A program made the position numbers and the translations under genes. From contig NZ_WSEL01000003.1 of assembly GCF_009758015.1 (NCBI RefSeq), positions 1,178,001 to 1,242,000 on the forward strand: DNA of 64,000 nucleotides, given 5' to 3'. Shown in pieces: positions 29,573 through 39,394 of the stretch (the stretch's first letter is position 1; each line of letters begins with the position of its first letter). Origin of the DNA: Ramlibacter pinisoli. GTDB taxonomy: Bacteria > Pseudomonadota > Gammaproteobacteria > Burkholderiales > Burkholderiaceae_C. Below the pieces are notes generated by a model. That model was not told where the DNA came from, ran no database searches, and worked only from the letters and a program-made list of their open reading frames with translations.

Positions 29573-30088
29573 GTGACCTCCCGCCTCGACGCCCCGCGCC
29601 GCTACGACGACATGCTGCTGTACCGCATCAACCGCCTGCGAGCGGTCGGCGGAGGCATGGTGCTGCGCTACTGCGAGGGCCAGTTCGGCATCACCCGGCG
29701 CGAATGGGTGATGCTGGCGCTGCTGCACGACAGCGGCCCGATCTCGTCGTCCGACCTCGCCGGCCGCGCCGACCTGGACAAGTCGGCGACCTCCAAGGCC
29801 GTCACGACCCTGCTCGACAAGGGCCTGGTGGAACGCACCACCCGCCCGGGCGACCGGCGCTACTCGCTGCTGACGCTGAGCGACAAGGGCCGGGAACTGC
29901 ACGCGCGCGTGCTGCCGGTGGTCGAAGGCATCACCCGCCGCATCCTGGCCGGCCTGTCGCGCGACGAGGTGGCCGTGCTCGACGACATGCTGGCGCGCAT
30001 GCAGAGCGAGGCCGAGGCGCTGTGGGCCGAAGCCGCCGACCTGCCGCGGGCCGATCGGCGCCACGGGGGGACGCGCGGGGCGGGGTGA
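29573..30088 (+). CDS. MarR family transcriptional regulator
   Basis: 171 residues from a GTG at 29573 (VTSRLDAPRRYDD); an ATG at 29501 in the same frame is possible but would run through the shared promoter. Winged HTH typical of MarR: MLALLHDSGPISSSDLAGRAD, SATSKAVTTLLDKGLVERTT, wing GDRRYSLLTLSDKG, flanked by dimerisation helices. Divergent from the aldolase-dioxygenase-Bug operon, so it is most likely that operon's repressor responding to the substrate or its CoA ester. C terminus is Arg/Gly-rich. Confidence 0.9.
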   Translation: MTSRLDAPRRYDDMLLYRINRLRAVGGGMVLRYCEGQFGITRREWVMLALLHDSGPISSSDLAGRADLDKSATSKAVTTLLDKGLVERTTRPGDRRYSLLTLSDKGRELHARVLPVVEGITRRILAGLSRDEVAVLDDMLARMQSEAEALWAEAADLPRADRRHGGTRGAG

Positions 30089-30201
30089 GGGGGAGCGTGT
30101 CCCTTCTTTCTACGGATGTCCGCGTTCACGACCGTGTCCTACAACGCCGCCACCCGACTTGCGGGAGATTCAGCCTGAGCAAGACATGAGGCGACTCCAC
30201 C

Positions 30202-31533
<1,332 letters not shown>

Positions 31534-31558
31534 GACGGTCGGGCCCCACATTGCCGCC

Positions 31559-31650
31559 GTCATGCCGGACTTGATCCGGCATGCGGCCGGAATTGCTGGT
31601 CGGGTGATGAGAAGTCCCGGAGATGGATGGCGGGTCAAGCCCGCCATGAC
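31559..31650. repeat. REPIN-like element (locus C), inverted copy of the 25.2 kb element
   Basis: A 92 bp element beginning GTCATGCCGGACTTGATCCG and ending GGGTCAAGCCCGCCATGAC. Its reverse complement matches 25182-25275 at both ends and in the CCATCCATCTCCGGGAC stretch, with a divergent centre. Each end is an imperfect hairpin, so it has the two-REP-in-opposite-orientation structure of a REPIN. It lies in the 338 bp gap after glgC. Confidence 0.8.
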
Positions 31651-31778
31651 GGGACCTGGGTGAAGACCGCCATGACGGGGAATGGGTCGGGCCGGCATGA
31701 CGGACACTGGGTCGGGCGGGCCATGACGGGCCTGAGTCGGGCAGGCTATGACGGGCCTGGGTCGGGCCGGCCACGACA
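31645..31778. repeat. Tandem repeat, 25-26 bp unit, about 5 copies
   Basis: Five consecutive units, each starting CATGACGG (one TATGACGG), with starts at 31645, 31671, 31696, 31722 and 31747 and a partial sixth at 31772. The consensus is close to CATGACGGGCCTGGGTCGGG followed by CCGGC. The first unit overlaps the right end of the REPIN-like element, so the array looks as if it grew from that end. The remaining ~90 bp to the next gene show nothing else. Confidence 0.8.
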
Positions 31779-31871
31779 GCGCCGATCGCGTCGCCTGCGC
31801 GGCAGGCCGGCCGTGACCCGTGGCGCACAATGCCGCGCGGCCATCCCGCCGGCCGCGCCCGCACGACGTCC

Positions 31872-33413
31872 ATGACCTCCTCCGGTTCCACGCCCCCCGT
31901 CACCCTGCCGCCCTTCCGGCCCATCGACGACCTGGTGCGCGAGCACGCCGTCGCCCACCCTGGCCACCCGGCCCTGGTGCAGGGCACGCAGCGCCTGGCC
32001 TGGGGCGAGCTCGACGCGCTGGCCGACCGCATCGCCGCGGCCTTGCAGCGCGACGGCGTGCAGCCGACCGAGGCCGTCGCGCTCAGCGGCGCCAACAGCA
32101 TCGCCTACGCCGCGCTGTTCCTGGGCGTCCTGCGCGCCGGGGCCGCGGTGGCGCCGCTGCCCACCGGCGCCACCGCCGACCAGCTCGCCGGCATGGTGGC
32201 CGACAGCGGTGCCCGGCTGCTGTTCGCCGACCACACGGTGCCCGCCCTGGCGACGGCGGTGCCGCGCATCGCGATGGACAACAGCCCCGGCTTCCCGCCG
32301 CTCGATGGGTGGCTGGCGCCCGCCGGCGCCCGGTCGCAGCGCGTGGCGGTGCAGCCGGACTGGCCGTTCAACATCATCTATTCGTCGGGCACCACCGGCA
32401 CGCCCAAGGGCATCGTCCAGCCCCATGGCATGCGCTGGGCCCACGTGGCCCGGGCCGAGGCCGGCCGCTACGACGGGCGGTCGGTGGCGCTGCTGGCCAC
32501 CTCGCTGTGCTCCAACACCACGCTGGTGTGCTTCTTCCCGGCGCTCTCGCGCGGGGGCACGGTGGTGCTGACCGAGGGCCGCTTCGACCCCGGCGCCTAC
32601 CTCGCGATCGCCGAGCGCGAGCGCGCCACCCACACCATGCTGGTGCCGGTGCAGTACCAGCGCCTGATGGCCTGGCCGGACTTCGACCGCCACGACCTGT
32701 CGGCGTTCAGCATGAAGTTCTGCACCAGCGCGCCGTTCGCGGCGGCGCTCAAGGCCGACATCCTGCGCCGCTGGCCGGGTGGCCTGATGGAGTACTACGG
32801 CATGACCGAAGGCGGCGGCACCTGCATCCTGGCCGCGCACGACTTCCCGCACAAGCTGCACACCGTCGGGCGGCCCTCGGAGGGCCACGACATCCGCCTC
32901 ATCGACGAGGACGGGCGCGAGGTGACGCCCGGCGAACTGGGCGAGGTCGTCGGCCGCTCGCCGGCCATGATGAGCCGCTACCACAACCAGCCGGGCAAGA
33001 CCGCCGAGGCCGAGTGGCATGACGAGCAGGGCCGGCGCTACATCCGCACCGGCGATGTGGGCCGCTTCGACGCCGACGGCTTCCTGGTGCTGATGGACCG
33101 GCGCAAGGACATGGTGATCAGCGGCGGCTTCAACATCTACCCGAGCGACCTAGAGGCCGTGCTGCGCACGCATCCGGCGGTGGCCGACGTGGCCGTGGTG
33201 GGCGTGCCGTCTCCCGAGTGGGGCGAGTCACCGGTGGCCTGGGTGGTGCCGGGCGACGCAGCACCGCAGCCCGAGGACCTGCGGGCCTGGGTGAACGGGC
33301 GCGTGGGCAAGACGCAGCGCCTGGCCGGGCTGCGCTACCTGGCCGAACTGCCGCGCAGCGACATCGGCAAGGTGCTCAAGCGGGAACTGCGCGAACGCTG
33401 GTCGGCGGGCTGA
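31872..33413 (+). CDS. AMP-dependent acyl-CoA synthetase/ligase
   Basis: 513 residues, ANL superfamily. Activates a carboxylic acid as an acyl-AMP and transfers it to CoA. P-loop YSSGTTGTPKGI (~residue 165), LMEYYGMTEGGG, the ribose-binding Asp in RTGDVGRFDADGFL, hinge DRRKDMVISGGFNIYP and catalytic Lys in DIGKVLKRELRE. The substrate-binding region is divergent, so chain type is not predictable; fatty or aromatic acids are both possible. Monocistronic; start chosen at MTSSGSTPP, with 14 further open codons upstream. Confidence 0.93.
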   Translation: MTSSGSTPPVTLPPFRPIDDLVREHAVAHPGHPALVQGTQRLAWGELDALADRIAAALQRDGVQPTEAVALSGANSIAYAALFLGVLRAGAAVAPLPTGATADQLAGMVADSGARLLFADHTVPALATAVPRIAMDNSPGFPPLDGWLAPAGARSQRVAVQPDWPFNIIYSSGTTGTPKGIVQPHGMRWAHVARAEAGRYDGRSVALLATSLCSNTTLVCFFPALSRGGTVVLTEGRFDPGAYLAIAERERATHTMLVPVQYQRLMAWPDFDRHDLSAFSMKFCTSAPFAAALKADILRRWPGGLMEYYGMTEGGGTCILAAHDFPHKLHTVGRPSEGHDIRLIDEDGREVTPGELGEVVGRSPAMMSRYHNQPGKTAEAEWHDEQGRRYIRTGDVGRFDADGFLVLMDRRKDMVISGGFNIYPSDLEAVLRTHPAVADVAVVGVPSPEWGESPVAWVVPGDAAPQPEDLRAWVNGRVGKTQRLAGLRYLAELPRSDIGKVLKRELRERWSAG

Positions 33414-33425
33414 CGCACCGCCGCC

Positions 33426-33623
33426 TCACTCCCGCTCCTTGTGCTGTTCGCGCGGGAGTTCCAGCGGCGGTTCCGGATCGTCGACCTGCGGGTTCTGTCG
33501 CTCCAGCATGCGCATGCGATCGAAGGCAGCAGCCGCGCCGCGGCCCCAGCGCCTCGGCTTGGCGCGGCGTTCCTGCCCGTCCCACCGCCCGTCACTGGGC
33601 GGGGTTCCATCACGCGACTGCAT
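33426..33623 (-). CDS. Small basic/acidic protein of unknown function
   Basis: 65 residues, highly polar, with a basic N-terminal half (DGQERRAKPRRWGRG) and an acidic, proline-rich C terminus ending EQHKERE. No signal or membrane segment. Support for it being real is the ribosome binding site AAAAGGA 6 nt upstream of the ATG at 33623, in the correct place, plus termination 12 bp from the convergent acyl-CoA synthetase end. A longer open frame upstream lacks such a site. No family recognised. Confidence 0.5.
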   Translation of the reverse strand: MQSRDGTPPSDGRWDGQERRAKPRRWGRGAAAAFDRMRMLERQNPQVDDPEPPLELPREQHKERE

Positions 33624-33822
33624 CCATGGTCCTTTTGACGCGGAGTGTCGCGCAGGAAAAAACCGACGCCTGCGGTCCATCCCTGACAAAGCCGCCCCCA
33701 TCGTTCGCCATCGCGGGTAGGACAACAGTGACTGAGCCAGGGGTCCTTTCAGGGGTCGTCCTACAAGGAAATGGATTCTTTTCCCAAACGGCCGAGCCGC
33801 GCGCCGCGCAATGATGGCCGCC

Positions 33823-34071
33823 ATGAGTACGACGACCGACCGCTCCCCGCGTGCCATCGAGGCCGGGCAGGCGTACCTCGACCGGCGCGGCCAGCGGTGG
33901 CTGGTGGCCCGGGTCGAGCGTGCGTTGTCCGGCGACGAGGCCCAGATCCGCTTGCGCCTGCAGTTCGCCCCGCCCGACACGCGCGCCGCCGACTACCTGA
34001 TGGGAGAGCGCGAGTTCCGCCAGCTCGCCCGCGCCCGCGGCTTCCGTCCCGAAGCCTGCGAACCGGCCTGA
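33823..34071 (+). CDS. Small protein of unknown function
   Basis: 82 residues, cytoplasmic. A compact beta-rich start (GQAYLDRRGQRWLVARVERAL, AQIRLRLQFAPPDTRAADYL) followed by a helix (EREFRQLARARGF). The pattern suggests a small OB- or SH3-like fold but no family is recognised. ATG at 33823 chosen; two earlier in-frame ATGs (33811, 33814) are possible. It is followed after 21 bp by the DUF1345 gene in the same direction and may share its transcript. The 199 bp upstream contain no gene. Confidence 0.6.
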   Translation: MSTTTDRSPRAIEAGQAYLDRRGQRWLVARVERALSGDEAQIRLRLQFAPPDTRAADYLMGEREFRQLARARGFRPEACEPA

Positions 34072-34092
34072 GGGCCCTTGCGGCCCGCCTCC

Positions 34093-34815
34093 ATGGAGAG
34101 CCCGCCGCCGAAGCCGACCGCGGCCGAGCGCCTGGGGCTGGGTCGGCACGTGCCGCTGTGGCGGGCGCTGCGGGTGCGGCCCCGGCTGGCCGCCGCGCTC
34201 GGGTTCGGCCTGCTGGTCTACGCCGCCAGTCCGCTGGTGGCGACGCTGGGCACCTCGGCGCGCTGCCTGGTCGGCTGGAACGCCGGCGCGCTGCTGTACC
34301 TGGCCCTGGCCTGGCACGAGATGCGGGGCGTGGACGACGCGAAGCTCATCCAGTCCCGCGCGGTCGCCCAGGACGAGGGGCGCACGACCATCCTGCTCCT
34401 GGTGGTGGTGGCCGCGGCGGCCGTGATGCTGGCAGTCGGCACCCAGCTGGCGCAGGTGAAGTCGCTCGACGAGGACGCGGGTCGCGGCTGGCACCTGGTG
34501 CTGGCCGGCGTCACCGTGGCCACCTCCTGGTTCTTCACCCAGGTGCTGTTCGCACTGCACTATGCGCACGACTTCTATCTGGCGCGCCACCGGGACCGGC
34601 CCGACCCGCTGCAGTTCCCCGGCACCCAGGACCCGGGCTACAGCGACTTCTTCCACTTCGCCTGCGTGATCGGCGCCGCGGCGCAGACGGCCGACATCAC
34701 GTTCCAGGGCCGCAGCCTGCGGCCGGTGGGCACGCTGCACTGCGTGCTGTCGTTCTTCTTCAACACCACGCTGCTGGCGCTGTCGATGAACGTGGTCGCC
34801 AGCCTGCTGACCTGA
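34093..34815 (+). CDS. DUF1345 family membrane protein
   Basis: 240 residues with about five membrane segments (residues ~35-55, 60-80, 105-125, 140-165, 210-235). Family marks of DUF1345 are visible: [50 protein letters not shown]. In members this central HYAH...YSDF region is the most conserved part. Start ATG at 34093; a TTG at 34078 is less likely. Function of the family is not established. Confidence 0.88.
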   Translation: MESPPPKPTAAERLGLGRHVPLWRALRVRPRLAAALGFGLLVYAASPLVATLGTSARCLVGWNAGALLYLALAWHEMRGVDDAKLIQSRAVAQDEGRTTILLLVVVAAAAVMLAVGTQLAQVKSLDEDAGRGWHLVLAGVTVATSWFFTQVLFALHYAHDFYLARHRDRPDPLQFPGTQDPGYSDFFHFACVIGAAAQTADITFQGRSLRPVGTLHCVLSFFFNTTLLALSMNVVASLLT

Positions 34816-34908
34816 GCGGCCACTGGCGGCACGGGGGCTCCATCCGCACCGCCGCGGGCCGCGCCCGGGCCAGTGCATGATGTCGGCCTGGATTAGCAAG
34901 GAACCGAG

Positions 34909-35517
34909 ATGGAAACCCCCCACGAACACGACGAACCCGCGTCCGGCGCGCCCTCCACGGCCGAGCCGCGCAACGCCTTCCTGGAAGAAAAGGCCTTCAA
35001 GTCGCGCACCGTGCTGCTCTTCGGCGAGGTCAGCGACCGCTCGGCGGCCGACATCGCGCGCCGCCTCATCGCGCTGGACGCCGAGTCGGACCGGCCCATC
35101 GACATGCTGGTGAGCTCGCCCGGCGGCCACCTCGAATCGGGCGATGCCATCCACGACATCATCCGGTTCATCGGGGCCCCGGTGAACATGATCGGCACCG
35201 GCTGGGTCGGCAGCGCCGCCACGCACCTGTACCTGGCCGTGCCGCGCGAGCGCCGCTTCTGCCTGCCCAACACCCGCTTCCTGATCCACCAGCCCAGCGG
35301 CGGCGCCGGCGGACCGGCCAGCGACATCGCGATCCATGCACGCGAGATCATCAAGGCGCGCGAGCGCATCGCACAGACGATTTCGCGCGAGACCGGCAAG
35401 CCGCTCGACAGCGTGCTGCAGGACATCGAACGCGACCGCTGGCTCTCGGCCGAGGAAGCGATCGACTACGGCCTGGTCGGCCGCATCATCTCCAACAAGT
35501 CCGAGCTCAAGCGCTGA
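34909..35517 (+). CDS. ClpP-like ATP-independent/orphan Ser protease subunit
   Basis: 202 residues with the ClpP fold. The triad is intact: Ser in GTGWVGSAATHLYLAV, His in CLPNTRFLIHQPSGGAGG, and Asp in IERDRWLSAEEAIDYGLVG. The N-terminal ~30 residues are acidic/polar and unlike the canonical processing region, and GSAA replaces the usual ASMGA active-site context. It stands alone, with no clpX/clpA or tig gene beside it, so it is a ClpP paralogue rather than the housekeeping copy. A strong terminator follows at once. Which unfoldase it serves, if any, is unknown. Confidence 0.88.
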   Translation: METPHEHDEPASGAPSTAEPRNAFLEEKAFKSRTVLLFGEVSDRSAADIARRLIALDAESDRPIDMLVSSPGGHLESGDAIHDIIRFIGAPVNMIGTGWVGSAATHLYLAVPRERRFCLPNTRFLIHQPSGGAGGPASDIAIHAREIIKARERIAQTISRETGKPLDSVLQDIERDRWLSAEEAIDYGLVGRIISNKSELKR

Positions 35518-35535
35518 GCTTCGGCACGCCCGTGC

Positions 35536-35563
35536 AAAGGCCTGGGTCTCCCAGGCCTTTTTT
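35536..35563 (+). terminator. Rho-independent terminator after the ClpP-like gene
   Basis: AAAGGCCTGGG-TCT-CCCAGGCCTTTTTT: an 11 bp stem with a 3 nt loop and a run of T, beginning 19 bp after the stop codon. Because the stem begins with A and ends with T runs it could act for both strands, serving also the convergent metallo-beta-lactamase-fold gene. Confidence 0.92.
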
Positions 35564-35580
35564 CTTCCCGCCGCCCGACG

Positions 35581-36717
35581 TCAGCGCACGGCCAGCCACC
35601 ACCGCGTCGACTCGAACGGCGCGTCCGCATCCACCACCTCGCCCACGCGCGGCGTCACCAGCTCGACGCCCAGGCGGGTGGCGGCCGACACCGCCCGCCG
35701 GATCGGTTCATCCCAGTCGTGGAAGGCGAGGTTGAAGGTGGACCAGTGGACGGGAAACATGCGCCGGCCCCGGACATCGCGGTGGACCTGCACGGCCTGC
35801 TCGGGCGTCATGTGGATGTCGGTCCACGCGGCGCCGGGGCCGTAGGCGCCGATCTTGATGAAGGCCATGTCGAACGGGCCCAGGCGGGCGCCGATGTCCT
35901 GGAACAGCTTCCCGTAGCCCGTGTCGCCGCTGTAGAAGAAGCGGTGCTGCGGCCCCAGCACCGACCAGCTCGACCAGAGGGTCGTGCTGCGGTTGCCCAG
36001 GCCGCGGCCGGAGTAGTGGCGCGTCGGTGTGCACACGATGCGCACGCTTCCCAGCGAACGCTCCTGCCACCATTCCAGTTCTTCGACCTGCCGGGACGGA
36101 ACGCCCCACCGCTCCAGGTGGGCGCCGATGCCCAGCGGCACGAAGAACCGCGAGCCGCGTTGCGCCAGGTGGCGCACCGTGTCCATGTCCAGGTGGTCAT
36201 AGTGGTCGTGGGAGATGAGCACGGCGTCGATCGGCGGCAGGTCGGCGAGCGCGATCGGGGGTGGATGGAAACGACGCGGCCCGATGGGCAACGGCGAGAC
36301 CCGCTCGGCGAACACCGGGTCGAGCAGGATCCGCAGCCCGTCGATCTCCACGTAGGTGCTGGCATGGCCGATCCAGAACGCGCGCAGGCCGCTGGCCGGT
36401 GGGGCTGCCTGCAGCGCCTGCTTGTCCACCGGCAGCACGGGCACGGGCGCCGGCGGCTCCCGCACCTCCTCGCCGGAGAACTGGCGCAGGGCGTAGTCGA
36501 CCAGCGATGTCGTGCTGGGCGCCTCCGGTTCCAGGTTGACGAAGCGGCCGTCGCGGTACTGGGGATTGGCCTGGGCACGCGCCAGCCGCGCACCCTCCAG
36601 GGGCGCGCCGAACTGTGGCTGCGACAATACCGCCCACCCTGCCGCAACGAGCACGGCCACGACGGCGGCAAGCGTGACGGTCGTCCGCACCAGCCAGCTT
36701 GCACGCTTGGGCCTCAT
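35581..36717 (-). CDS. Metallo-beta-lactamase-fold hydrolase with N-terminal membrane anchor
   Basis: 378 residues. A basic N terminus and single hydrophobic segment (residues ~8-33) anchor or export the protein. The catalytic region is of the UlaG/NAPE-PLD-like MBL family: GHASTYVEIDGLRILLDPVF, the metal motif ISHDHYDHLD, CTPTRHYSGRG, YSGDTGYG and the closing MFPVHWSTFNLAFHDW. Resemblance to NAPE-PLD-type phosphodiesterases is from the PxRHxSxRG motif. Start at MRPKRASW has GGGAGAG just upstream. Physiological substrate unknown. Confidence 0.9.
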   Translation of the reverse strand: MRPKRASWLVRTTVTLAAVVAVLVAAGWAVLSQPQFGAPLEGARLARAQANPQYRDGRFVNLEPEAPSTTSLVDYALRQFSGEEVREPPAPVPVLPVDKQALQAAPPASGLRAFWIGHASTYVEIDGLRILLDPVFAERVSPLPIGPRRFHPPPIALADLPPIDAVLISHDHYDHLDMDTVRHLAQRGSRFFVPLGIGAHLERWGVPSRQVEELEWWQERSLGSVRIVCTPTRHYSGRGLGNRSTTLWSSWSVLGPQHRFFYSGDTGYGKLFQDIGARLGPFDMAFIKIGAYGPGAAWTDIHMTPEQAVQVHRDVRGRRMFPVHWSTFNLAFHDWDEPIRRAVSAATRLGVELVTPRVGEVVDADAPFESTRWWLAVR

Positions 36718-36865
36718 GGACTCTCCCGCGATGTCAGGCGACTTCGCAGTGTGCATGGCCGGGGCCCAGCGGACAACCGCCGTTGCGGATGGGGCGGCGA
36801 GCGGTCGGATCCCTTCCAGCGTTGCGGCGCCCGGACCGGATCGTCCGCGGCGCCGCGCCTCGCGC

Positions 36866-38284
36866 TCAGGACCCGCGTCCAGCGAGAGCGTTGACCGTCT
36901 GCGGCACCTCGACCGGATCTGCTCCCGGGACCACCACGCGGGCGGCGGACGGCACCGGGCCGCGCGCGGAGCCGATGCCCTCCAGCACGCGCACGTGCAC
37001 GCGCTGCACGCCGTTCACGCCCATGCCCTGGCGGTTCCAGCGGTTCTCCGGATTGACCAGTTGCACGTCGCCGGCTTCATCGGTCGCACGGCAGGCCAGG
37101 ATGTGCTCGCCGGCACTGGCGCTCCAGTCGATCTGCCATTGCGTCCAGGCGAAGCGATCCCCGGACACGGGAACCAGCCGGGCCTCGCGCCAGGTCGCCG
37201 TGTCGTCGGTGCTGACCTCCACGCGGGTGATGCGGCCGGCGCCCGACCACGCCACGCCCTGCAGGGTGACGGGTCCGGGGGCGAGGAAACGGTGGCGGGT
37301 GATCAGGTCCGGCACCCCGGGTGGGGTGATGAGCGAGTGCACGCGCTTGAACGTGACCGGTTCGCCGGCTTCCCCCTTGACCTGCTGGTAGCGGTAGACC
37401 TTGGACTGCTGCACGCCCCGGAAGGGCTGGTTCAGCACCGTGATGGCGCGCAGCCACTTGACGCTGGCCATGCCGTACCAGCTGGGCACCACCAGCCGCA
37501 GCGGGAAGCCGTGCTGCGGCAGCAGCGGCACGCCGTTGTGCTCCCAGGCCAGCATCACCTCGTCGCGCAGGGCTTCCTTGATCGGCAGGCTGCGCTCGAA
37601 CGCGTGCTCGACACCGAGGTCGACGCCGGAGTCCCAGCCGGTGAACAGCACTTCGACCGCATCGTCCAGCACACCGGCCTGCTCCAGGATCTGGCGCAGC
37701 GGCGTTCCCGTCCACTGGTACTGGCCGAGGGCTTCCTTGAACCAGGGCACGTAGACGGCGCGCGGGTGCAGCGTCGAGCGGCCCGTCCCGGCGCACTCGA
37801 GCGTGACCACCTGCTGGATCAGGGTCCGGCGCTTCAGGTCGTCCAGGCTCAGCCGGGTCGGGTTGCGCACCCTGCCGTCCAGCGCGACGGAATAGCCCTG
37901 CGCGCTGAGCTGCGGAACATCGAAGTGGATCAGCAGGTAGTGGGCGCCGAGGGGCGTCAGCGCCTCGCGCAGGAACTCGGCCTGCATGCCGTGGTTGCGG
38001 AAGGCCAGCACGCTCTCTCCCGCGCTGAAGACGCGCGAGGCGTCCTGCGGGTCCGGGCGCACCGGCGTCGGCGTGTCGGGAACGGTCGTGCAGTTGGCGG
38101 GCGCCTGCTGCAGGGGATTGCCGGTGGTCAGCTGGGCCGAGACCTTCGGCGCGGCGAAGGCAGCGGCCGTGGCCGCGGCGCTGGTGGCCAGGAAGCGGCG
38201 GCGGCCCGGCCCCGAGAGGCCGGTCTCTGCTGCTGAGGTGGTGGCGGCGGGCCGCGCGGCAGTGCGGTCGATCACGGAAGTCAT
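36866..38284 (-). CDS. Periplasmic molybdopterin-dependent oxidoreductase (sulfite oxidase family)
   Basis: 472 residues. Twin-arginine signal GRRRFLATSAAATAAAFAAPKVSA. The oxidoreductase molybdopterin-binding domain includes the Mo-ligand Cys164 in VVTLECAGTGRSTLHPR and HGFPLRLVVPSWYGMASVKWL; the C-terminal dimerisation domain has GVAWSGAGRITRVEVSTDD and NRWNRQGMGVNGVQRVHV. This is the SorA/SoxC-like layout. The Tat signal matches cofactor insertion in the cytoplasm. No haem subunit gene lies beside it. Substrate (sulfite or another sulfur compound) is inferred only at family level. Confidence 0.92.
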   Translation of the reverse strand: MTSVIDRTAARPAATTSAAETGLSGPGRRRFLATSAAATAAAFAAPKVSAQLTTGNPLQQAPANCTTVPDTPTPVRPDPQDASRVFSAGESVLAFRNHGMQAEFLREALTPLGAHYLLIHFDVPQLSAQGYSVALDGRVRNPTRLSLDDLKRRTLIQQVVTLECAGTGRSTLHPRAVYVPWFKEALGQYQWTGTPLRQILEQAGVLDDAVEVLFTGWDSGVDLGVEHAFERSLPIKEALRDEVMLAWEHNGVPLLPQHGFPLRLVVPSWYGMASVKWLRAITVLNQPFRGVQQSKVYRYQQVKGEAGEPVTFKRVHSLITPPGVPDLITRHRFLAPGPVTLQGVAWSGAGRITRVEVSTDDTATWREARLVPVSGDRFAWTQWQIDWSASAGEHILACRATDEAGDVQLVNPENRWNRQGMGVNGVQRVHVRVLEGIGSARGPVPSAARVVVPGADPVEVPQTVNALAGRGS

Positions 38285-38528
38285 CGGTCTGGTCCTTGTC
38301 AGGTCCGACCTCCCTCCCACGATCACCCGCGGACATCCTTGTTGCGCCAGCGCCGACGAGACGTGAACGCGCCCGGGGCGCGGCTGCTTGTCGCATGCCG
38401 CTCCCGAACGTTGGTCAGAGATGGATTGGATCTCCAGCGCGGCCGGAGGGCCGCGCCGCAGGGCGCCCGGCCGGGACGGCCGGGCTGGCTCCGCCTGTCC
38501 GGTCAACCCGAACAGGGGCGCCGCTGCG

Positions 38529-38903
38529 TCACGAAGACTTGGAGGTCTTCTTGGCGGCCTTGGCGTCGGCCTCGGCACGCTTGACGTCGGCCTCGGCCTT
38601 CTCGTGGGCCGCCTTGGCGTCCTTGGTGCAGGCCTTCTGCTCGTCGCCCTTGAGGGGCTTGCACTTGGCCTTGGCGGCCTTGTAGTCGCCGTCGGCCTGC
38701 TTCTTCATGGCCTTGGCGTCGGCCTTGGCGTCGGCAGCGGGGGAGCCGCTCGACGGCGGCATGGTCGTCGCGCTCGACGGGCCAGGGCTGGTCGCGGCGC
38801 TGCTGCCGGTCGAGCCAGCGCTGCTGCCGGTCGACTGCGCGAACGCGGCGCCGGCGAGGCCCAGGCTGAGGGCGGCACTGAGGGTGATGAGGGTCTTGTT
38901 CAT
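38529..38903 (-). CDS. Secreted Ala/Lys-rich helical protein
   Basis: 124 residues. Signal peptide MNKTLITLSAALSLGLAGAAFAQ, then a Ser/Thr/Pro/Gly-rich segment (residues ~24-60) and a long charged helix rich in Ala, Lys, Asp and Glu (KADAKAMKKQADGDYKAAK). Two cysteines (AKCKPL, KACTKD) lie in the helix region. This composition is common in periplasmic histone-like/cell-wall-associated proteins of Burkholderiales; function unknown. The ATG at 38903 has GGAGA 8 nt upstream. Confidence 0.75.
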   Translation of the reverse strand: MNKTLITLSAALSLGLAGAAFAQSTGSSAGSTGSSAATSPGPSSATTMPPSSGSPAADAKADAKAMKKQADGDYKAAKAKCKPLKGDEQKACTKDAKAAHEKAEADVKRAEADAKAAKKTSKSS

Positions 38904-39394
38904 GCGAAATCTCTCCTTGATGGACGGACGGAACACAGGCCCTTGCGGGCCACCTGACGTAGGCCTCTAGTCAACGCGCCAGGCCAGGCCTGACTTGTAG
39001 GAGCCCACCGCTTCGGGCGCGGTTGCGCGGCGATGGCGCATGCAGGCCGTTGGAGTTCGCGTCCAAACGTAATAACTGCCCAGCTAGCGGGGCCGGTCCA
39101 CATGGGATCCATTCCCATACCGACGTGCATTCCGTGACCGGCTTCACGATCGCGCGTCGGCGTAGCCCAGCCATTCGTGAACTAGCTCTGCCATTCGCGT
39201 GCACGGCTCTTACAAGGGGCGACGTGCACCTTGAGACAAACGCGGGACTTGGTTACGCGCGTAGGCCTTCGCCCTAGCGGTATGTCGGACACCTCCTACT
39301 ACATTCGGCCACCTGCTGAGGTAGCCGATGCGCCGCCGCAGCTCCCCCTTCACCGGGCCGAGGCGCGCAACCGCGATGACGAGGTCCCTAACCC
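38904..39394. other. 491 bp intergenic region upstream of the GH8 gene
   Basis: Divergent promoter region between the secreted helical protein and the GH8 gene. Lower GC than neighbouring genes, no good open frame. It contains the dyad ATGGGA-TCCAT-TCCCAT at 39102-39118, a candidate operator, and several AT-richer patches (CAAACGTAATAACTGCC at 39063-39079; CTCTTACAAGGGGCGACG at 39206-39223). Length and dyad suggest regulated expression of the glycanase. Confidence 0.5.

Noticed and set aside
31645..31778. CRISPR array
   Set aside because: The units are contiguous tandem repeats with no unique spacers, and no cas gene is present.
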